Below are positions 24,600-39,300 of a DNA stretch of 64,000 bases, in pieces. The notes beneath the pieces were generated by a model. It did not search any database, had not been told where the DNA came from, and worked only from the letters and a program-made list of their open reading frames with translations. The stretch covers positions 128,531,989 through 128,595,988 of the forward strand of contig CP136068.1 in the NCBI GenBank assembly GCA_032622095.1. Direction: 5' to 3'. This stretch comes from Siphonodentalium dalli (Eukaryota; Mollusca; Scaphopoda; Gadilida; Siphonodentaliidae). Both the position numbers and the translations under genes were made by a program. How positions within the stretch are numbered: the first letter of the stretch is position 1; each line of letters begins with the position of its first letter.

Positions 24600-27500
24600 C
24601 CACTGTCGGGAGCTGTTATTACTGATATTCACCTTATTGCTCTGACCCACTGTCGATAGCTGTTATTACTGATATTCACCGTATTGCTCTGACCCACTGT
24701 CGAGAGCTGTTATTACTGATATTCACCTTATTGCTCTGATCCACCGCCGAGAGCTGTTATTACTGATGTTCACCTTATTGCTCTGACCCACTGCCGAGAG
24801 CTGTTATTACTGATATTCACCTTATTGCGCTGACCCACTGTCGAGAGCTGTTATTACTGATATTCACCTTATTGCGCTGACCCACTGTCGAGAGCTGTTA
24901 TTACTGATATTCACCTTATTGCTCGGACCCACCGTCGAGAGCTGTTATTACTGATATTCACCTTATTGCTCTGATCCACCGCCGAGAGCTGTTATTACTG
25001 ATATTCACCTTATTGCTCTGACCCACTGTCGAGAGCTGTTATTACTGATATTCACCTTATCGCGCTGACACACTGTCGGGAGCTGTTATTACTGATATTC
25101 ACCTTATCGCGCTGACACACTGTCGAGAGCTGTTATTACTGATATTCTCCTTATTGCTCTGATCCACCGTCGAGAGCTGTTATAACTGATATTCACCTTA
25201 TTGCTCTGACCCACTGTCGAGAGCTGTTATTACTGATATTCACCTTATTGCTCTGATCCACTGTCGAGAGCTGTTATTACTGATATTCACCTTATTGCTC
25301 TGACCCACTGTCGAGAGCTGTTATTACTGATGTTCACCTTATTGCTCTGACCCACTGCCGAGAGCTGTTATTACTGATATTCACCTTATTGCTCTGACCC
25401 ACTGTCGAGAGCTGTTATTACTGATGTTCACCTTATTGCTCTGACCCACTGCCGAGAGCTGTTATTACTGATATTCACCTTATTGCTCTGACCCACTGTC
25501 GGGAGCTGTTATTACTGATATTCACCTTATCGCGCTGACACACTGTCGAGAGCTGTTATTACTGATATTCTCCTTATTGCTCTGATCCACCGTCGAGAGC
25601 TGTTATAACTGATATTCACCTTATTGCTCTGACCCACTGTCGAGAGCTGTTATTACTGATATTCACCTTATTGCTCTGATCCACCGCCGAGAGCTGTTAT
25701 TACTGATATTCACCTTATTGCTCTGACCCACTGTCGAGAGCTGTTATTACTGATATTCACCTTATTGCTCTGACCCACTGTCGAGAGCTGTTATTACTGA
25801 TATTCACCTTATTGCTCTGACACACTGTCGAGAGCTGTTATTACTGATGTTCACCTTATTGCTCTGACCCACTGTCGAGAGCTGTTATTACTGATGTTCA
25901 CCTTATTGCTCTAACCCACTGTCGAGAGCTGTTATTACTGATGTTCACCTTATTGCTCTGACCCACTGTCGAGAGCTGTTATTACTGATATTCACCTTAT
26001 TGCTCTGACCCACTGTCGGGAGCTGTTATTACTGATATTCACCTTATTGCTCCGACCCACTGTCGAGAGCTGTTATTACTGATATTCACCTTATTGCTCT
26101 GACCCACTGTCGAGAGCTGTTATTACTGATATTCACCTTATTGCTCTGACCCACTGTCGAGAGCTGTTATTACTGATATTCACCTTATTGCTCTGACCCA
26201 CTGTCGAGAGCTGTTATTACTGATGTTCATCTTATTGCTCTGACCCACTGTCGAGAGCTGTTATTACTGATATTCACCTTATTGCTCTGACCCACCGTCG
26301 GGAGCTGTTATTACTGATATTCACCTTATTGCTCTGACCCACTGTCGAGAGCTGTTATTACTGATATTCACCTTATTGCTCTGACCCACTGTCGAGAGCT
26401 GTTATTACTGATATTCACCTTATTGCTCTGACCCACTGTTGAGAGCTGTTATTACTGATATTCACCTTATTGCTCTGACCCACTGTCGGGAGCTGTTATT
26501 ACTGATATTCACCTTATTGCTCTGACCCACTGTCGAGAGCTGTTATTACTGATATTCACCTTATTGCTCTGACCCACTGTCGAGAGCTGTTATTACTGAT
26601 ATTCACCTTATTGCTCTGACCCACTGTCGAGAGCTGTTATTACTGATATTCACCTTATTGCTCTAACCCACTGTCGAGAGCTGTTATTACTGATATTCAC
26701 CTTATTGCTCGGACCCATTGTCGAGAGCTGTTATTACTGATATTCACCTTATTGCTCTGACCCACTGTCGAGAGCTGTTATTACTGATATTCACCTTATT
26801 GCTCTGATCCACTGTCGGGAGCTGTTATTACTGATATTCACCTTATTGCTCTGACCCACTGTCGAGAGCTGTTATTACTGATGTTCACCTTATTGCTCTG
26901 ATCCACTGTCGGGAGCTGTTATTACTGATATTCAGCTTACTGCTCTGACCCACTGTCGGGAGCTGTTATTACTGATATTCACCTTATTGCTCTGACCCAC
27001 TGCCGAGAGCTGTTATTACTGATATTCACCTTATTTCTCTGACCCACTGTCGGGAGCTGTTATTACTGATATTCACCTTATTGCTCTGACCCACTGTCGA
27101 TAGCTGTTATTACTGATATTCACCGTATTGCTCTGACCCACTGTCGAGAGCTGTTATTACTGATATTCACCTTATTGCTCTGATCCACCGCCGAGAGCTG
27201 TTATTACTGATGTTCACCTTATTGCTCTGACCCACTGCCGAGAGCTGTTATTACTGATATTCACCTTATTGCGCTGACCCACTGTCGAGAGCTGTTATTA
27301 CTGATATTCACCTTATTGCGCTGACCCACTGTCGAGAGCTGTTATTACTGATATTCACCTTATTGCTCGGACCCACCGTCGAGAGCTGTTATTACTGATA
27401 TTCACCTTATTGCTCTGATCCACCGCCGAGAGCTGTTATTACTGATATTCACCTTATTGCTCTGACCCACTGTCGAGAGCTGTTATTACTGATATTCACC

Positions 27501-29300
27501 TTATCGCGCTGACACACTGTCGGGAGCTGTTATTACTGATATTCACCTTATCGCGCTGACACACTGTCGAGAGCTGTTATTACTGATATTCTCCTTATTG
27601 CTCTGATCCACCGTCGAGAGCTGTTATAACTGATATTCACCTTATTGCTCTGACCCACTGTCGAGAGCTGTTATTACTGATATTCACCTTATTGCTCTGA
27701 TCCACCGCCGAGAGCTGTTATTACTGATATTCACCTTATTGCTCTGACCCACTGTCGGGAGCTGTTATTACTGATATTCACCTTATCGCGCTGACACACT
27801 GTCGAGAGCTGTTATTACTGATATTCTCCTTATTGCTCTGATCCACCGTCGAGAGCTGTTATAACTGATATTCACCTTATTGCTCTGACCCACTGTCGAG
27901 AGCTGTTATTACTGATATTCACCTTATTGCTCTGATCCACCGCCGAGAGCTGTTATTACTGATATTCACCTTATTGCTCTGACCCACTGTCGAGAGCTGT
28001 TATTACTGATATTCACCTTATTGCTCTGACCCACTGTCGAGAGCTGTTATTACTGATATTCACTTTATTGCTCTGACACACTGTCGAGAGCTGTTATTAC
28101 TGATGTTCACCTTATTGCTCTGACCCACTGTCGAGAGCTGTTATTACTGATGTTCACCTTATTGCTCTAACCCACTGTCGAGAGCTGTTATTACTGATGT
28201 TCACCTTATTGCTCTGACCCACTGTCGAGAGCTGTTATTACTGATATTCACCTTATTGCTCTGACCCACTGTCGGGAGCTGTTATTACTGATATTCACCT
28301 TATTGCTCCGACCCACTGTCGAGAGCTGTTATTACTGATATTCACCTTATTGCTCTGACCCACTGTCGAGAGCTGTTATTACTGATATTCACCTTATTGC
28401 TCTGACCCACTGTCGAGAGCTGTTATTACTGATATTCACCTTATTGCTCTGACCCACTGTCGAGAGCTGTTATTACTGATGTTCATCTTATTGCTCTGAC
28501 CCACTGTCGAGAGCTGTTATTACTGATATTCACCTTATTGCTCTGACCCACCGTCGGGAGCTGTTATTACTGATATTCACCTTATTGCTCTGACCCACTG
28601 TCGAGAGCTGTTATTACTGATATTCACCTTATTGCTCTGACCCACTGTCGAGAGCTGTTATTACTGATATTCACCTTATTGCTCTGACCCACTGTTGAGA
28701 GCTGTTATTACTGATATTCACCTTATTGCTCTGACCCACTGTCGGGAGCTGTTATTACTGATATTCACCTTATTGCTCTGACCCACTGTCGAGAGCTGTT
28801 ATTACTGATATTCACCTTATTGCTCTGACCCACTGTCGAGAGCTGTTATTACTGATATTCACCTTATTGCTCTGACCCACTGTCGAGAGCTGTTATTACT
28901 GATATTCACCTTATTGCTCTAACCCACTGTCGAGAGCTGTTATTACTGATATTCACCTTATTGCTCTGACCCATTGTCGAGAGCTGTTATTACTGATATT
29001 CACCTTATTGCTCTGACCCACTGTCGAGAGCTGTTATTACTGATATTCACCTTATTGCTCTGATCCACTGTCGGGAGCTGTTATTACTGATATTCACCTT
29101 ATTGCTCTGACCCACTGTCGAGAGCTGTTATTACTGATGTTCACCTTATTGCTCTGATCCACTGTCGGGAGCTGTTATTACTGATATTCAGCTTACTGCT
29201 CTGACCCACTGTCGGGAGCTGTTATTACTGATATTCACCTTATTGCTCTGATCCACTGTCGGGAGCTGTTATTACTGATATTCACCTTATTGCTCTGACC
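24600..29300. repeat. Higher-order repeat block 2 (52/48-monomer period)
   Basis: CGCGCTGACACACTGTCGGG is at 25061 and 27505, and CACCGTATTG is at 24677 and 27121; both spacings are 2,444 bp (52 x 47). Further right, GTTCATCTTATTGC is at 26225 and 28481, a spacing of 2,256 bp (48 x 47), so the second copy lost four monomers. Variants such as ATATTCTCC and GCTGTTATAAC occur in the same order in both copies. Confidence 0.9.
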
Positions 29301-29859
29301 CACTGCCGAGAGATGTTATTACTGATATTCAACTTATTGCTCTGACCCACTGTCGGGAGCTGTTATTACTTTACTGATATTCACCTTATTGCTCTGATCC
29401 ACTGTCGGGAGCTGTTATTACTGATATTCAGCTTACTGCTCTGACCCACTGCCGAGAGCTGTTATGACTGATATTCACCTTATTGCTCTGACCCACTGTC
29501 GGGAGCTGTTATTACTGATATTCACCTTATTGCTCTGACCCACTGTCGAGAGCTGTTATTACTGATATTCAACTTATTGCTCTGACCCACTGTCGGGAGC
29601 TGTTATTACTGATGTTCAACTTATTGCTCTGACCCACTGTCGAGAGCTGTTATTACTGATATTCACCTTATTGCTCTGACCCACTGTCGAGAGCTGTTAT
29701 TACTGATATTCATCTTATTGCTCTGATCCACTGTCGAGAGCTGTTATTACTGATATTCACCTTATTGCTCTGATCCACCGTCGAGAGCTGTTATTACTGA
29801 TGTTCACCTTGTTGCTGTGACCCACTGTCGAGAGCTGTTATTACTGATGTTCACCTTAT

Positions 29860-31520
29860 CGCGCTGACACACTGTCGAGACCTGTTATTACTGATATTCA
29901 CCTTATTGCTCTGACCCACTGTCGAGAGCTGTTATTACTGATATTCATCTTATTGCTCTGATCCACTGTCGAGAGCTGTTATTACTGATATTCATCTTAT
30001 TGCTCTGATCCACTGTCGAGAGCTGTTATTACTGATATTCACCTTATTGCTCTGACCCACTGTCGAGAGCTGTTATTACTGATATTCACCTTATTGCTCT
30101 GACCCACTGTCGAGAGCTGTTATTACTGATATTCACCTTATTGCTCTGACCCACTGTCGAGGGCTGTTATTACTGATATTCACCTTATTGCTCTGACCCA
30201 CTGTCGAGAGCTGTTATTACTGATGTTCACCTTATCGCGCTGACACACTGTCGAGAGCTGTTATTACTGATATTCACCTTATTGCTCTGATCCACTGTCG
30301 AGAGCTGTATTTAACTGATATTCACCTTATTGCTCTGACCCACTGTCGAGGGCTGTTATTACTGATATTCACCTTATTGCTCTGACCCACTGTCGAGAGC
30401 TGTTATTACTGATGTTCACCTTATCGCGCTGACACACTGTCGAGAGCTGTTATTACTGATATTCACCTTATTGCTCTGACCCACTGTCGAGAGCTGTTAT
30501 TACTGATATTCATCTTATTGCTCTGATCCACTGTCGAGAGCTGTTATTACTGATATTCATCTTATTGCTCTGACCCACTGTCGAGGGCTGTTATTACTGA
30601 TATTCACCTTATTGCTCTGACCCACTGTCGAGGGCTGTTATTACTGATATTCATCTTATTGCTCTGATCCACTGTCGAGAGCTGTTATTACTGATATTCA
30701 TCTTATTGCTCCGACCCACTGTCGAGGGCTGTTATTACTGATATTCACCTTATTGCTCTGATCCACTGTCGAGAGCTGTTATTACTGATATTCATCTTAT
30801 TGCTCTGACCCACTGTCGAGAGCTGTTATTACTGATATTCACCTTATTGCTCTGACCCACTGTCGAGGGCTGTTATTACTGATATTCACCTTATTGCTCT
30901 GACCCACTGTCGAGAGCTGTTATTACTGATGTTCACCTTATCGCGCTGACACACTGTCGAGAGCTGTTATTACTGATATTCACCTTATTGCTCTGACCCA
31001 CTGTCGAGAGCTGTTATTACTGATATTCACCTTATTGCTCTGACCCACTGTCGAGGGCTGTTATTACTGATATTCACCTTATTGCTCTGACCCACTGTCG
31101 AGAGCTGTTATTACTGATGTTCACCTTATCGCGCTGACACACTGTCGAGAGCTGTTATTACTGATATTCACCTTATTGCTCTGACCCACTGTCGAGGGCT
31201 GTTATTACTGATATTCACCTTATTGCTCTGACCCACTGTCGAGAGCTGTTATTACTGATGTTCACCTTATCGCGCTGACACACTGTCGAGAGCTGTTATT
31301 ACTGATGTTCACCTTATTGCTCTGATCCACTGTCGAGTGCTGTTATTACTGATATTCATCTTATTGCTCTGATCCACTGTCGAGAGCTGTTATTACTGAT
31401 ATTCACCTTATTGCTCTGACCCACTGTCGAGGGCTGTTATTACTGATATTCACCTTATTGCTCTGACCCACTGTCGAGAGCTGTTATTACTGATGTTCAC
31501 CTTATCGCGCTATCACACTG
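29860..31520. repeat. Local cluster of CGCGCTGACACAC monomers
   Basis: The variant starts at 29860, 30236, 30425, 30942, 31130, 31271 and 31506. Intervals are 8, 4 (+1 bp), 11, 4, 3 and 5 monomers. The extra base comes from a 48-bp monomer near 30310 (GCTGTATTTAACTG). The spread of one variant at short irregular intervals indicates repeated local unequal exchange or slippage. Confidence 0.8.
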
Positions 31521-33429
31521 TCGAGAGCTGTTATTACTGATATTCACCTTATTGCTCTGACCCACTGTCGAGAGCTGTTATTACTGATATTCACCTTATT
31601 GCTCTGACCCACTGTCGAGAGCTGTTATTACTGATGTTCACCTTATTGCTCTGATCCACTGTCGGGAGCTGTTATTACTGATATTCACCTTATTGCTCTG
31701 ACCCACTGTCGAGAGCTGTTATTACTGATATTCACCTTATTGCTCTGACCCACTGTCGAGAGCTGTTATTACTGATGTTCACCTTATTGCTCTGACCCAC
31801 TGTCGGGAGCTGTTATTACTGATATTCACCTTATTGCTCTGACCCACTGTCGAGAGCTGTTATTACTGATATTCACCTTATTGCTCTGACCCACTGTCGA
31901 GAGCTGTTATTGCTGATATTCACCTTATTGCTCTGATCCACTGTCGGGAGCTGTTATTACTGATATTCACCTTATTGCTCTGACCCACTGTCGAGAGCTG
32001 TTATTACTGATGTTCACCTTATTGCTCTGACCCACTGTCGGGAGCTGTTATTACTGATATTCACCTTATTGCTCTGACCCACTGTCGGGAGCTGTTATTA
32101 CTGATGTTCACCTTATTGCTCTGACCCACTGTCGAGAGCTGTTATTACTGATGTTCACCTTATTGCTCTGACCCACTGTCGAGAGCTGTTATTACTGATG
32201 TTCACCTTATTACTCTGACCCACTGTCGAGAGCTGTTATTACTGATATTCACCTTATTGCTCTGACCCACTGTCGGGAGCTGTTATTACTGATGTTCACC
32301 TTATTGCTCTGACCCACTGTCGAGAGCTGTTATTACTGATATTCACCTTATTACTCTGACCCACTATCGAGAGCTGTTATTACTGATATTCACCTTATTA
32401 CTCTGACCCACTGTCGAGAGCTGTTATTACTGATATTCACCTTATTGCTCTGACCCACTGTCGGGAGCTGTTATTACTGATATTCACCTTATTGCTCTGA
32501 CCCACTGTCGATAGCTGTTAATACTGATATTCACCTTATTGCTCTGACCCACTGTCGGGAGCTGTTATTACTTATGTTCACCTTATTGTTCTGACCCACT
32601 GTCGAGAGCTGTTATTACTTATGTTCACCTTATTGCTCTGACCCACTGTCGAGAGCTGTTATTACTGATATTCACCTTATTGCTCGGACCCACTGTCGAG
32701 AGCAGTTATTACTGATATTCACCGTATTGCTCTGACTCACTGTCGAGAGCTGTTATTACTGATATTCACCTTATTGCTCGGACCCACTGTCGAGAGCAGT
32801 TATTACTGATATTCACCTTGTTGCTCTGACCCACTGTCGGGAGCTGTTATTACTGATATTCACCTTATTGCTCTGACCCACTGTCGGGAGCTGTTATTAC
32901 TGGTATTCACCTTATTGCTCTGACCCACTGTCGAGAGCTGTTATTACTGATATTCACCTTATTGCTCTGACCCACTGTCGAGAGCTGTTATTACTGATAA
33001 TCACCTTATTGCTCTGACCCACTGTCGAGAGCTGTTATTACTGATATTCACCGTATTGCTCTGACCCACTGTCGAGAGCTGTTATTACTGATATTCACCT
33101 TATTGCTCTGACCCACTGTCGAGAGCTGTTATTACTGATATTCACCTTATTGCTCTGACCCACTGCCGAGAGCTGTTATTACTGATATTCACCTTATTGC
33201 TCTGACCCACTGTCGAGAGATGTTATTACTGATATTCACCTTATTGCTCTGACCCACTGTCGAGAGCTGTTATTACTGATATTCACCTTATTGCTCTGAC
33301 CCACTGTCGAGAGCTGTTATTACTGATATTCACCTTATTGCTCTGACCCACTGTCGAGAGCTGTTATTACTGATATTCACCGTATTGCTCTGACCCACTG
33401 TCGAGAGCTGTTATTACTGATGTTCACCT

Positions 33430-34150
33430 TATTGCTCGGACCCACTGTCGAGAGCTGTTATTACTGATATTCACCTTATTGCTCCGACCCACTGTCGAGA
33501 GCTGTTATTACTGATATTCACCTTATTGCTCTGACCCACTGTCGAGAGCTGTTATTACTGATATTCACCTTATTACTCTGACCCACTATCGAGAGCTGTT
33601 ATTACTGATGTTCACCTTATTGCTCGGACCCACTGTCGAGAGCTGTTATTACTGATATTCACCTTATTGCTCGGACCCACTGTCGAGAGCTGTAATTACT
33701 GATGTTCACCTTATTGCTCTGACCCACTGTCGAGATCTGTTATTACTGATATTCACCTTATTGCTCGGACCCACTGTCGAGAGCTGTAATTACTGATGTT
33801 CACCTTATTGCTCGGACCCACTGTCGAGAGCTGTTATTACTGATGTTCACCTTATTGCTCGGACCCACTGTCGAGAGCTGTTATTACTGATATTCACCTT
33901 ATTGCTCGGACCCACTGTCGAGAGCTGTAATTACTGATATTCACCTTATTGCTCGGACCCACTGTCGAGAGCTGTAATTACTGATGTTCACCTTATTGCT
34001 CTGACCCACTGTCGAGATCTGTTATTACTGATATTCACCTTATTGCTCGGACCCACTGTCGAGAGCTGTAATTACTGATGTTCACCTTATTGCTCGGACC
34101 CACTGTCGAGAGCTGTTATTACTGATGTTCACCTTATTGCTCGGACCCAC
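33430..34150. repeat. Satellite sub-block rich in CGGACCC monomers
   Basis: Most monomers here carry CTCGGACCC instead of CTCTGACCC, often paired with GCTGTAATTACTG; the pair is rare elsewhere. Within the block a sub-unit with GAGATCTG recurs at about 33733 and 34013. It marks another locally homogenised segment. Confidence 0.75.
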
Positions 34151-36329
34151 TGTCGAGAGCTGTTATTACTGATATTCACCTTATTGCTCTGACCCACTGT
34201 CGAGGGCTGTTATTACTGATATTCACCTTATTGCTCTGATCCACTGTCGAGAGCTGTTATTACTGATATTCACCTTATTGCTCTGACCCACTGTCGAGAG
34301 CTGTTATTACTGATATTCACCTTATTGCTCTGACCCACTGTCGAGAGCTGTTATTACTGATATTCACCTTATTACTCTGACCTACTGTCGGGAGCTGTTA
34401 TTACTGATATTCACCTTATTGCTCTGACCCACTGCCGAGGCTGTTATTACTGATATTCACCTTATTGCTCTGACCCACTGTCGGGAGCTGTTATTACTGA
34501 TATTCACCTTATTGCTCTGACCCACTGTCGAGAGCTGTTATTACTGATATTCACCTTATTGCTCTGACACACTGTCGAGAGCTGTTATTACTGATATTCA
34601 CCTTATTGCTCTGACACACTGTCGAGAGCTGTTATTACTGATATTCACCTTATTGCTCTGACCCACTGTCGGGAGCTGTTATTACTGATATTCACCTTAT
34701 TGCTCTGACCCACTGTCGAGAGGTGTTATTACTGATATTCACCTTATTGCTCTGACCCACTGTCGAGAGCTGTTATTACTGATATTCACCTTATTGCTCT
34801 GACCCACTGTCGAGAGCTGTTATTACTGATATTCACCTTATTGCTCTGACCCACTGTCGAGAGCTGTTATTACTGATATTCACCTTATTGCTCTGACCCA
34901 CTGTCGAGAGCTGTTATTACTGATATTCACCTTATTGCTCTGACCCACTGTCGAGAGCTGTTATTACTGATGTTCACCGTATTGCTCTGACCCACTGTCG
35001 GGAGCTGTTATTACTGATGTTCACCGTATTGCTCTGACCCACTGTCGAGAGCTGTTATTACTGATATTCACCTTATTGCTCTGATCCACTGTCGAGAGGT
35101 GTTATTACTGATATTCACCTTATTGCTCTGACCCACTGTCGAGAGCTGTTATTACTGATATTCACCTTATTGCTCTGATCCACTGTCGAGAGCTGTTATT
35201 ACTGATATTCACCTTATTGCTCTGATCCACTGTCGAGGGCTGTTATTACTGATATTCACCTTATTGCTCTGACCCACTGTCGAGAGCTGTTATTACTGAT
35301 ATTCACCTTATTGCTCTGACCCACTGTCGAGAGCTGTTATTACTGATATTCACCTTATTGCTCTGACACACTGTCGAGAGCTGTTATTACTGATATTCAC
35401 CTTATTGCTGACACACTGTCGAGAGCTGTTATTACTGATATTCACCTTATTGCTCTGACCCACTGTCGAGAGCTGTTATTACTGATATTCACCTTATTGC
35501 TCTGACCCACTGTCGAGAGCTGTTATTACTGATATTCACCTTATTGCTCTGACCCACTGTCGAGAGCTGTTATTACTGGTATTCACCTTATTGCTCTGAC
35601 CCACTGTCGGGAGCTGTTATTACTGATATTCACCTTATTGCTCTGACCCACTGTCGAGAGCTGTTATTACTGATATTCACCTTATTGCTCTGACCCACTG
35701 TCGGGAGCTGTTATTACTGATATTCACCTTATTGCTCTGACCCACTGTCGAGAGTTGTTATTACTGATATTCACCTTATTGCTCTGACCCACTGTCGAGA
35801 GCTGTTATTACTGATATTCACCTTATTGCTCTGACCCACTGTCGAGAGCTGTTATTACTGATATTCACCTTATTGCTCTGATCCACCGTCGAGAGCTGTT
35901 ATTACTGATATTCACCTTATTGCTCTGATCCATCGTCTAGAGCTGTTATTACTGATATTCACCTTATTGCTCTGACCCACTGTCGAGAGCTGTTATTACT
36001 GATATTCACCTTATTGCTCTGACCCACTGTTGAGAGCTGTTATTACTGATATTCACCTTATTGCTCTGACCCACTGTCGAGAGCTGTTATTACTGATATT
36101 CACCTTATTGATCTGATCCACTGTCGAGAGCTGTTATTACTGATATTCACCTTATTGCTCTGATCCACTGTCGAGAGCTGTTATTACTGATATTCACCTT
36201 ATTGATCTGACCCACTGTCGAGAGCTGTTATTACTGATGTTCACCTTATTGCTCGGACCCACTGTCGAGAGCTGTTATTACTGATGTTCACCTTATTGCT
36301 CGGACCCACTGTCGAGAGCTGTTATTACT

Positions 36330-39300
36330 GATGTTCACCTTATTGCTCTGACACACTGTCGAGAGCTGTTATTACTGATGTTCACCTTATTGCTCCGACA
36401 CACTGTCGAGAGCTGTTATTACTGATGTTCACCTTATTGATCTGACCCACTGTCGAGAGCTGTTATTACTGATGTTCACCTTATTGCTCTGACCCACTGT
36501 CGAGAGCTGTTATTACTGATGTTCACCTTATTGCTCGGACCCACTGTCGAGAGCTGTTATTACTGATATTCACCTTATTGCTCTGACCCACTGTCGAGAG
36601 CTGTTATTACTGATATTCACCTTATTGCTCTGACCCACTGTCGAGAGCTGTTATTACTGATATTCACCGTATTGCTCTGACCCACTGTCGAGAGCTGTTA
36701 TTACTGATGTTCACCTTATTGCTCGGACCCACTGTCGAGAGCTGTTATTACTGATATTCACCTTATTGCTCTGACCCACTGTCGAGAGCTGTTATTACTG
36801 ATATTCACCTTATTGATCTGACCCACTGTCGAGAGCTGTTATTACTGATATTCACCTTATTGCTCTGACCCACTGTCGGGAGCTGTTATTACTGATATTC
36901 ACCTTATTGCTCTGACCCACTGTCGGGAGCTGTTATTACTGATATTCACCTTATTGCTCTGATCCACTGTCGAGAGCTGTTATTACTGATATTCACCTTA
37001 TTGCTCTGACCCACTGTCGAGAGCTGTTATTACTGATATTCACCTTATTGCTCTGACCCACTGTCGAGAGCTGTTATTACTGATATTCACCTTATTGCTC
37101 TGACCCACTGTCGAGAGCTGTTATTACTGATATTCACCTTATTGCTCTGATCCACTGTCGAGAGCTGTTATTACTGATATTCACCTTATTGCACTGACCC
37201 ACTGTCGAGAGTTGTTATTACTGATATTCACCTTATTGCTCTGACCCACTGTCGGGAGCTGTTATTACTGATGTTCACCTTATTGCACTGACCCACTGTC
37301 GAGAGCTGTTATTACTGATATTCACCTTATTGCTCTGATCCACTGTCGAGAGCTGTTATTACTGATATTCACCTTATTGCTCTGACCCACTGTCGAGAGC
37401 TGTTATTACTGATATTCACCTTATTGATCTGACCCACTGTCCAGAGCTGTTATTACTGATATTCACCTTATTGATCTGACCCACTGTCGAGAGCTGTTAT
37501 TACTGATATTCACCTTATTGCTCTGACCCACTGTCGAGAGCTGTTATTACTGATATTCACCTTATTGCTCTGACCCACTGTTGAGAGCTGTTATTACTGA
37601 TATTCACCTTATTGCTCTGACCCACTGTCGAGAGCTGTTATTACTGATATTCACCTTATTGCTCTCACCCACTGTCGGGAGCTGTTATTACTGATGTTCA
37701 CCTTAATGCACTGACCCACTGTCGAGAGCTGTTATTACTGATATTCACCTTATTGCTCTGATCCACCGTCGAGAGCTGTTATTACTGATATTCACCTTAT
37801 TGCTCTGACCCACTGTCGAGAGCTGTTATTACTGATATTCACCTTATTGCTCTGACCCACTGTCGAGAGCTGTTATTACTGATATTCACCTTATGGCTCT
37901 GACCTACTGTCGAGGGCTGTTATTACTGATATTCACCTTATTGCTCTGACCCACTGTCGAGAGCTGTTATTACTGATATTCACCTTATTGCTCTGACCCA
38001 CTGTCGAGAGCTGTTATTACTGATATTCACCTTATTGCTCTGACCCACTGTCGAGAGCTGTTATTACTGATATTCACCTTATTGCTCTGACCCACTGTCG
38101 AGAGCTGTTATTACTGATATTCACCTTATTGCTCTGACCCACTGTCGGGAGCTGTTATTACTGATGTTCACCTTATTGCTCTGACCCACTGTCGGGAGCT
38201 GTTATTACTGATGTTCACCTTATTGCACTGACCCACTGTCGAGAGCTGTTATTACTGATATTCACCTTATTGCTCTGATCCACCGTCGAGAGCTGTTATT
38301 ACTGATATTCACCTTATTGCTCTGATCCATCGTCGAGAGCTGTTATTACTGATATTCACCTTATTGATCTGACCCACTGTCGAGAGCTGTTATTACTGAT
38401 ATTCACCTTATTGCTCTGACCCACTGTCGAGAGCTGTTATTACTGATGTTCACCTTATTGCTCTGATCCACTGTCGAGAGCTGTTATTACTGATATTCAC
38501 CTTATTGCTCTGACCCACTGTCGAGAGCTGTTATTACTGATATTCGCCTTATTGCTCTGATCCACTGTCGAGAGCTGTTATTACTGATGTTCACCTTATT
38601 GCTCTGACACACTGTCGAGAGCTGTTATTACTGATATTCACCTTATTGCTCTGATCCACTGTCGAGAGCTGTTATTACTGATATTCATCTTATTGCTCTG
38701 ACCCACTGTCGAGAGCTGTTATTACTGATATTCATCTTATTGCTCTGATCCACTGTCGAGAGCTGTTATTACTGATATTCATCTTATTGCTCTGACCCAC
38801 TGTCGAGAGCTGTTATTACTGATATTCGCCTTATTGCTCTGATCCACTGTCGAGAGCTGTTATTACTGATGTTCACCTTATTGCTCTGACACACTGTCGA
38901 GAGCTGTTATTACTGATATTCACCTTATTGCTCTGATCCACTGTCGAGAGCTGTTATTACTGATATTCACCTTATTGCTCTGACCCACTGTCGAGAGCTG
39001 TTATTACTGATATTCGCCTTATTGCTCTGATCCACTGTCGAGAGCTGTTATTACTGATGTTCACCTTATTGCTCTGACACACTGTCGAGAGCTGTTATTA
39101 CTGATGTTCACCTTATTGCTCCGACACACTGTCGAGAGCTGTTATTACTGATGTTCACCTTATTGATCTGACCCACTGTCGAGAGCTGTTATTACTGATG
39201 TTCACCTTATTGCTCTGACCCACTGTCGAGAGCTGTTATTACTGATGTTCACCTTATTGCTCGGACCCACTGTCGAGAGCTGTTATTACTGATATTCACC

